A program made the translations under genes and the position numbers. Below, one piece after another: positions 60,523 to 64,000 of a DNA stretch of 64,000 nucleotides. This stretch comes from Nostoc mirabile CHAB5784. GTDB taxonomy: Bacteria; Cyanobacteriota; Cyanobacteriia; Cyanobacteriales; Nostocaceae. The stretch covers positions 1-64,000 of the forward strand of contig NZ_JAIVFS010000042.1 of NCBI RefSeq assembly GCF_020829645.1, read 5' to 3'. Within the stretch, counting starts at the first letter, position 1. Each line of letters begins with the position of its first letter. The notes beneath the pieces are model-generated. The model was not told where the DNA came from. It did no database searches and saw only the letters and a program-made list of their open reading frames with translations.

Positions 60523-63501
60523 CTACGCTTGGATAATAAAATCAGATGCCTTGAGAATTGGCGCACCAGTTAGAGTCACAAATAGACCACCGCTGCCGAA
60601 ACCAGCCGTGCTGCCATTTTCGTTGTAGAACAACTGCCCACTCACAGGATCATAGACAATTGTCGCCGTGCTAGTCCCCCCTGAAGAAGTGATTTCAAAA
60701 TCACTCTCGTTACTAAAACCTATTCCCGCAACAGAAGTAATTGTATTAAAGGTAGCCTTATCCAGTACAATCTTGTCACTTTGTGTAGTGGCTGCAAAAA
60801 ATACACCGTAGAATCCACTAATACTATCTAGACCAACATCAGTGCTGTTAAAAGCAGCACTGGTGTTGTAAAGGAATCTGTCAACACCCTCACCACCGAT
60901 GAGGGTATCATTGCCAGCACCACCAATGAGGGTATCATTGCCAGCACCACCGATGAGGGTATCATTACCAGTTCCACCCCGCAGCAAATCATTGCCACTA
61001 TTGCCGTGGATGATGTCATCACCTCCCTGACCATTAATCACATCGCCGGAGTCCTTAAAACCCGTAACATTATTGTTAAGGTCATTGAGGAATGTAACGG
61101 TGTTCGGGTTAAATAACTCAGTTTGAGTGGAGTTGGCATCGAAGGCATCAAAACTGTCAACGATGCCCCTCTGGTTATCAAACAGGATATTGCCAATAGC
61201 TGGGCTGGTATCAGATGCTGGTAAATTATTCAAGTTTTCTAACAGGAAGTTTTCTAGAATGATTTTGGTATTACTTGTATCTTCAAAAGTGACTTCTACA
61301 TTGTTGCCATTTTGATTTAATTGCAGATTTTTAGCAGTCAATCCTAATCTAGTAAAATCCAAGGTATCAACTTCAGCAATTACCGCCGCTGATGGATTTG
61401 AAGTATCAACTTCAGCAATTACCGCCGCTGATGGATTTGAATCAATACCTACGCCGCCAAAGTCGGTTATGGTGTCGATGCCATCGCCTGTTGAGAAGAT
61501 GAATTTGTCTCGACCACCATTACCAGTGAGCTTGTCGTTACCAGCTTTGCCCTCGATGATGTTGTTGTTGAATGTGCCGATGAGGACATCTGCATCAGGC
61601 GTGCCCGCGATCAATTTCCCGACAAAACCGAAAGTGGTGGTTGCCACTGCACTGGTGTTACTCAAATCTTGCCCGTCATCGACGACAAACTCAATTGTGG
61701 TGTTAACAGTGGTAGCTGTACTGTTGTAGGTAACGCTGCTGAGGACTTGTCGATAATTGGCAATCGTATCCGTGCCGCTAAGAGTGAGAGTGCCTGTCGT
61801 GGGGTTGTAGGTAGCGGTAATGTTGCCGATGGCAGTGGCATTGAGACTTTCGGCTGCGCCATTCAAGAGATTGGTAATGGTGATGGTGGCACCAGCTAGG
61901 GTAGTGTCGTTGTCGTCCAGGGTGAAGTTGCTATCGATGATGGAGACGGGAGTGCCGCTAAAGGTGGTGCTAAAATCAATACCCTGTGAGTTGCCGTTGA
62001 GGTCGAGAACGGGGGCGCGGTTGCCAAACACCACGTAGCTTTGCCCTGAGATGTTGTCGTTGGGGTCGGCAAAGGGTGCCCCGATAATCAGGTCGTCAAT
62101 ACCGTCGCCGTTGATATCTCCGGCACTGCTAACATTGCCTGAACGGTCATCTGGATTGATGCCGTTGATGGCAAAGCCATTTGTGCCGTTGAGGGTGGAG
62201 AGGTTGAGTTGGGCACCAAAACCCTCTTTGCTGCCAAACACCACGTAGCTTTGCCCTGAATTGTCGCCGTTGGGGTCGGCACCATTTGTCCCGATAATCA
62301 GGTCATCAATGCCGTCGCCGTTGATGTCTCCCGCACTGCTGACAGAGCCGCCCAACAAGCCGTCACCTTTATTGATGCCGTTGATGATGAAGCCGTTAGT
62401 GCCGTTGAGGGTGGAGAGGTTGAATTGGGCAGCAAAACTTTCGTTGCTGCCAAACACCACGTAGGTTTGCCCTGAATTGTCGCCGTTAGGGTCGGCAAAG
62501 GGTGCCCCAATAATCAGGTCATCAATACCGTCGCCGTTGATGTCTCCGGCACTGCTAACAGAGTAGCCTAAACGATCCTCTGGATTGATGCCGTTGATGG
62601 CAAAGCCCGACGTGCCGTTGAGGGTGGAGAGGTTGAATTGGACACCAAAACCCCCCTTGCTGCCAAACACCACGTAGCTTTGCCCTGAAAAGTCGTTGGG
62701 GTCGGCAAAGGGTGCCCCGATAATCAGGTCGTCAACACCGTCGCCGTTGATGTCTCCGGCACTGCTAACAGAGTTGCCTAAGGAGTTATCTTGATTGATG
62801 CCGTTGATGGCAAAGCCGTTAGTGCCGTCGAGGGTGGAGAGGTTGAATTGGGCAGCAGCAAAACTTTCCTTGCTGCCAAACACCACGTAGGTTTGCCCTG
62901 AAGAGCTGCCGTTGGGGGAGGCAAAGGGTGCCCCGATAATCACGTCGTCAATGCCGTCGCCGTTGATGTCTCCGGCACTGCTAACAGAATTGCCTAAGGA
63001 GTCATATTGATTGATGCCGTTGATAGCAAAGCCGTTAGTGCCGTTGAGGGTGGAGAGGTTGAATTGGGCAGCAAAACTTTCCTTGCTGCCAAACACCACG
63101 TAGGTTTGCCCTGAGGTGATGCCGTTGGGGGAGGCACCATCTGCCCCGATAATCAGGTCGTCTAGACCGTCGCCGTTGATGTCTCCGGCACTGCTAACAG
63201 AGTTGCCTGACAAGTCATTTGGATTGATGCCGTTGATGGCAAAGCCCGACGTGCCGTTGAGGGTGGAGAGGTAAAATTGGGCAGCAAAACTTTCCTTGCT
63301 GCCAAACACCACGTAGGTTTGCCCTGAGGAGCCGCCGTTGGGGTCGCCACCATCTGCCCCGATAATCAGGTCGTCTAGACCGTCGCCGTTGATGTCTCCG
63401 GCACTGCTAACATTGCCTGAACGGTCATTTGGATTGATGCCGTTGATGGCAAAGCCATTTGTGCCGTTGAGGTTAGATAAGTTGAAAACTGAATTTGCCA
63501 T
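60523..63501 (-). CDS. Large FG-GAP/RTX secreted protein
   Basis: 992 residues. Seven FG-GAP (integrin-alpha beta-propeller) repeats fill ~1-490, each with GINxxD...VSSAGDINGDG(L/I)DDLIIG and SGQTYVVFGSKESF. A cadherin/Ig-like region follows (~500-640), then an RTX-type Ca2+-binding block with GGAGNDTLIGGAGNDTLIGG near ~870-900. There is no N-terminal signal; the C-terminal beta-roll is as in type I secretion substrates. A 13-residue segment (SNPSAAVIAEVDT) is directly duplicated at ~730. Probably a secreted or surface protein of unknown ligand. AAGGAC precedes the ATG. Confidence 0.85.
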   Translation of the reverse strand: MANSVFNLSNLNGTNGFAINGINPNDRSGNVSSAGDINGDGLDDLIIGADGGDPNGGSSGQTYVVFGSKESFAAQFYLSTLNGTSGFAINGINPNDLSGNSVSSAGDINGDGLDDLIIGADGASPNGITSGQTYVVFGSKESFAAQFNLSTLNGTNGFAINGINQYDSLGNSVSSAGDINGDGIDDVIIGAPFASPNGSSSGQTYVVFGSKESFAAAQFNLSTLDGTNGFAINGINQDNSLGNSVSSAGDINGDGVDDLIIGAPFADPNDFSGQSYVVFGSKGGFGVQFNLSTLNGTSGFAINGINPEDRLGYSVSSAGDINGDGIDDLIIGAPFADPNGDNSGQTYVVFGSNESFAAQFNLSTLNGTNGFIINGINKGDGLLGGSVSSAGDINGDGIDDLIIGTNGADPNGDNSGQSYVVFGSKEGFGAQLNLSTLNGTNGFAINGINPDDRSGNVSSAGDINGDGIDDLIIGAPFADPNDNISGQSYVVFGNRAPVLDLNGNSQGIDFSTTFSGTPVSIIDSNFTLDDNDTTLAGATITITNLLNGAAESLNATAIGNITATYNPTTGTLTLSGTDTIANYRQVLSSVTYNSTATTVNTTIEFVVDDGQDLSNTSAVATTTFGFVGKLIAGTPDADVLIGTFNNNIIEGKAGNDKLTGNGGRDKFIFSTGDGIDTITDFGGVGIDSNPSAAVIAEVDTSNPSAAVIAEVDTLDFTRLGLTAKNLQLNQNGNNVEVTFEDTSNTKIILENFLLENLNNLPASDTSPAIGNILFDNQRGIVDSFDAFDANSTQTELFNPNTVTFLNDLNNNVTGFKDSGDVINGQGGDDIIHGNSGNDLLRGGTGNDTLIGGAGNDTLIGGAGNDTLIGGEGVDRFLYNTSAAFNSTDVGLDSISGFYGVFFAATTQSDKIVLDKATFNTITSVAGIGFSNESDFEITSSGGTSTATIVYDPVSGQLFYNENGSTAGFGSGGLFVTLTGAPILKASDFIIQA

Positions 63502-63584
63502 GAGTTCGTCCTTTTGTTTTGAGAACTAAAAATTTAAACAATTGAACTTAAAGTCAGAATGACTGTTGAGTGTTGACCTTTATA

Positions 63585-63790
63585 GGCAGTTCTTGCTCTT
63601 AGCAGTTCTTGCAGTCCGAGAAAGATTCTGGAATACAAGGTGTCAAAAGGGTCTCAGAGCAAGTAAATTTATTTATGCTCAAGGGAAAAATATTTATTTC
63701 GAGATGCGTTGCACGAGAAATAATGCGTCCACAGTCTAAGGCCCCTACTTTGAAGTATGGGGTTTCCCTCTGCTAAGAGCAAGAACTGCC
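63585..63790. mobile_element. Inverted-repeat element with 21-bp perfect ends
   Basis: The ends at 63585-63605 and 63770-63790 are exact inverted copies (starting GGCAGTTCTTGCTC, ending GAGCAAGAACTGCC). The interior has no frame of note; it includes TATGGGGTTTCCC and GGTGTCAAAAGGGTC. It lies upstream of the FG-GAP gene. No target duplication is clear. Confidence 0.7.
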
Positions 63791-63906
63791 CCCATGCCTC
63801 TTGTTGACAGTAAGCGGTCTACACGATAATGTATACTATCTTTTTGTAGAATTAATAAACAGGGGTCGCCACAGTGGTAAGTAGCTGGACAAAAATATTT
63901 ACAGTC

Positions 63907-64000
63907 AGGAATTGTCATGTTAGCAGATTCTTGCGAAGCGGCGCTGCGATCGCTCGAAGCATCGGCTAAACCTTTGCCAGAGAAGCGATCGCTTAAAGAT
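63907..64000 (+). pseudogene. Partial duplicate of the PgpH HD-domain coding region (runs off the window)
   Basis: From GGAATTGTCATGTTAGCAGA onward the sequence matches 58566-58620 exactly through CGAAGCATC, then diverges over ~20 bp and rejoins with AGAAGCGATCGCT(T/C)AAAGAT. It reads GIVMLADSCEAALRSLEAS in the same frame as the complete gene. No start, membrane part or HD motif is seen upstream, so this is a fragment or the edge of a paralogue. Confidence 0.75.

Noticed and set aside
60203..60628. Repeat-peptide frames across array E
   Set aside because: By-product of the 21-bp repeat; one runs into the antisense of the FG-GAP gene.

Overview
The window comes from a filamentous, Nostoc-like cyanobacterium. 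The support is the very frequent HIP1 octamer (GCGATCGC), a psaK photosystem I gene, an aerobic-type Mg-protoporphyrin cyclase, microviridin-type genes, a four-ACT aspartokinase, and intergenic DNA packed with heptanucleotide tandem repeats and small palindromic elements. It is chromosomal-type DNA: housekeeping genes are separated by long, repeat-rich spacers. I see no rRNA, no CRISPR array, no intact IS element and no phage structural genes.

Layout. 0-2 kb: a RelE-type toxin/antitoxin pair whose toxin 3' end is overwritten by a small inverted-repeat element, plus two doubtful small ORFs. 2-9.5 kb: APC permease, glycerol kinase (glpK), argC and lysC; lysC carries an in-frame low-complexity insertion. 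10-16 kb: a TPR kinase-like protein with an Asn in place of the DFG Asp, a CorA-type transporter and an acyl-CoA synthetase. 16-22 kb: remains of two PIN-toxin loci, a membrane pentapeptide-repeat protein, an amidase, and two identical 123-bp MITEs with 8-bp target duplications. 22-24.5 kb: an unusual CBM20 + SGNH hydrolase + DUF1796 fusion.

25.4-28.2 kb is the most interesting locus: a microviridin-type graspetide cassette (precursor with three TxKxPSD cores, then MdnB/MvdC-like and MdnC/MvdD-like ATP-grasp ligases). No transporter or acetyltransferase lies beside it.

28.8-33.6 kb: divergent acsF and hemN (tetrapyrrole synthesis), a broken GlsB-like gene and a manganese catalase. 34-42 kb: DUF3891 protein, psaK, a sucrose-phosphate-synthase-like glycosyltransferase, a compact cluster of abutting MITEs, and an RqcH/NFACT protein. 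42.5-47 kb: an IS5 remnant and a tyrosine recombinase next to tRNA-Phe, then a zinc ABC transporter (znuA-znuC-znuB). 47-58.9 kb: an SLH/OprB-type porin, a DUF6745 pair, topA, aroQ, a degenerate ADP-ribosylglycohydrolase-fold protein and a PgpH-type 7TM-HD phosphodiesterase. 59-64 kb: nested MITEs, a large FG-GAP/RTX secreted protein, and at the edge a fragment duplicated from the PgpH gene.

Two themes run through the window. First, five tandem arrays share a period of exactly 21 bp and stay open in several reading frames. Second, several inverted-repeat element families have repeatedly landed in, truncated or extended genes.
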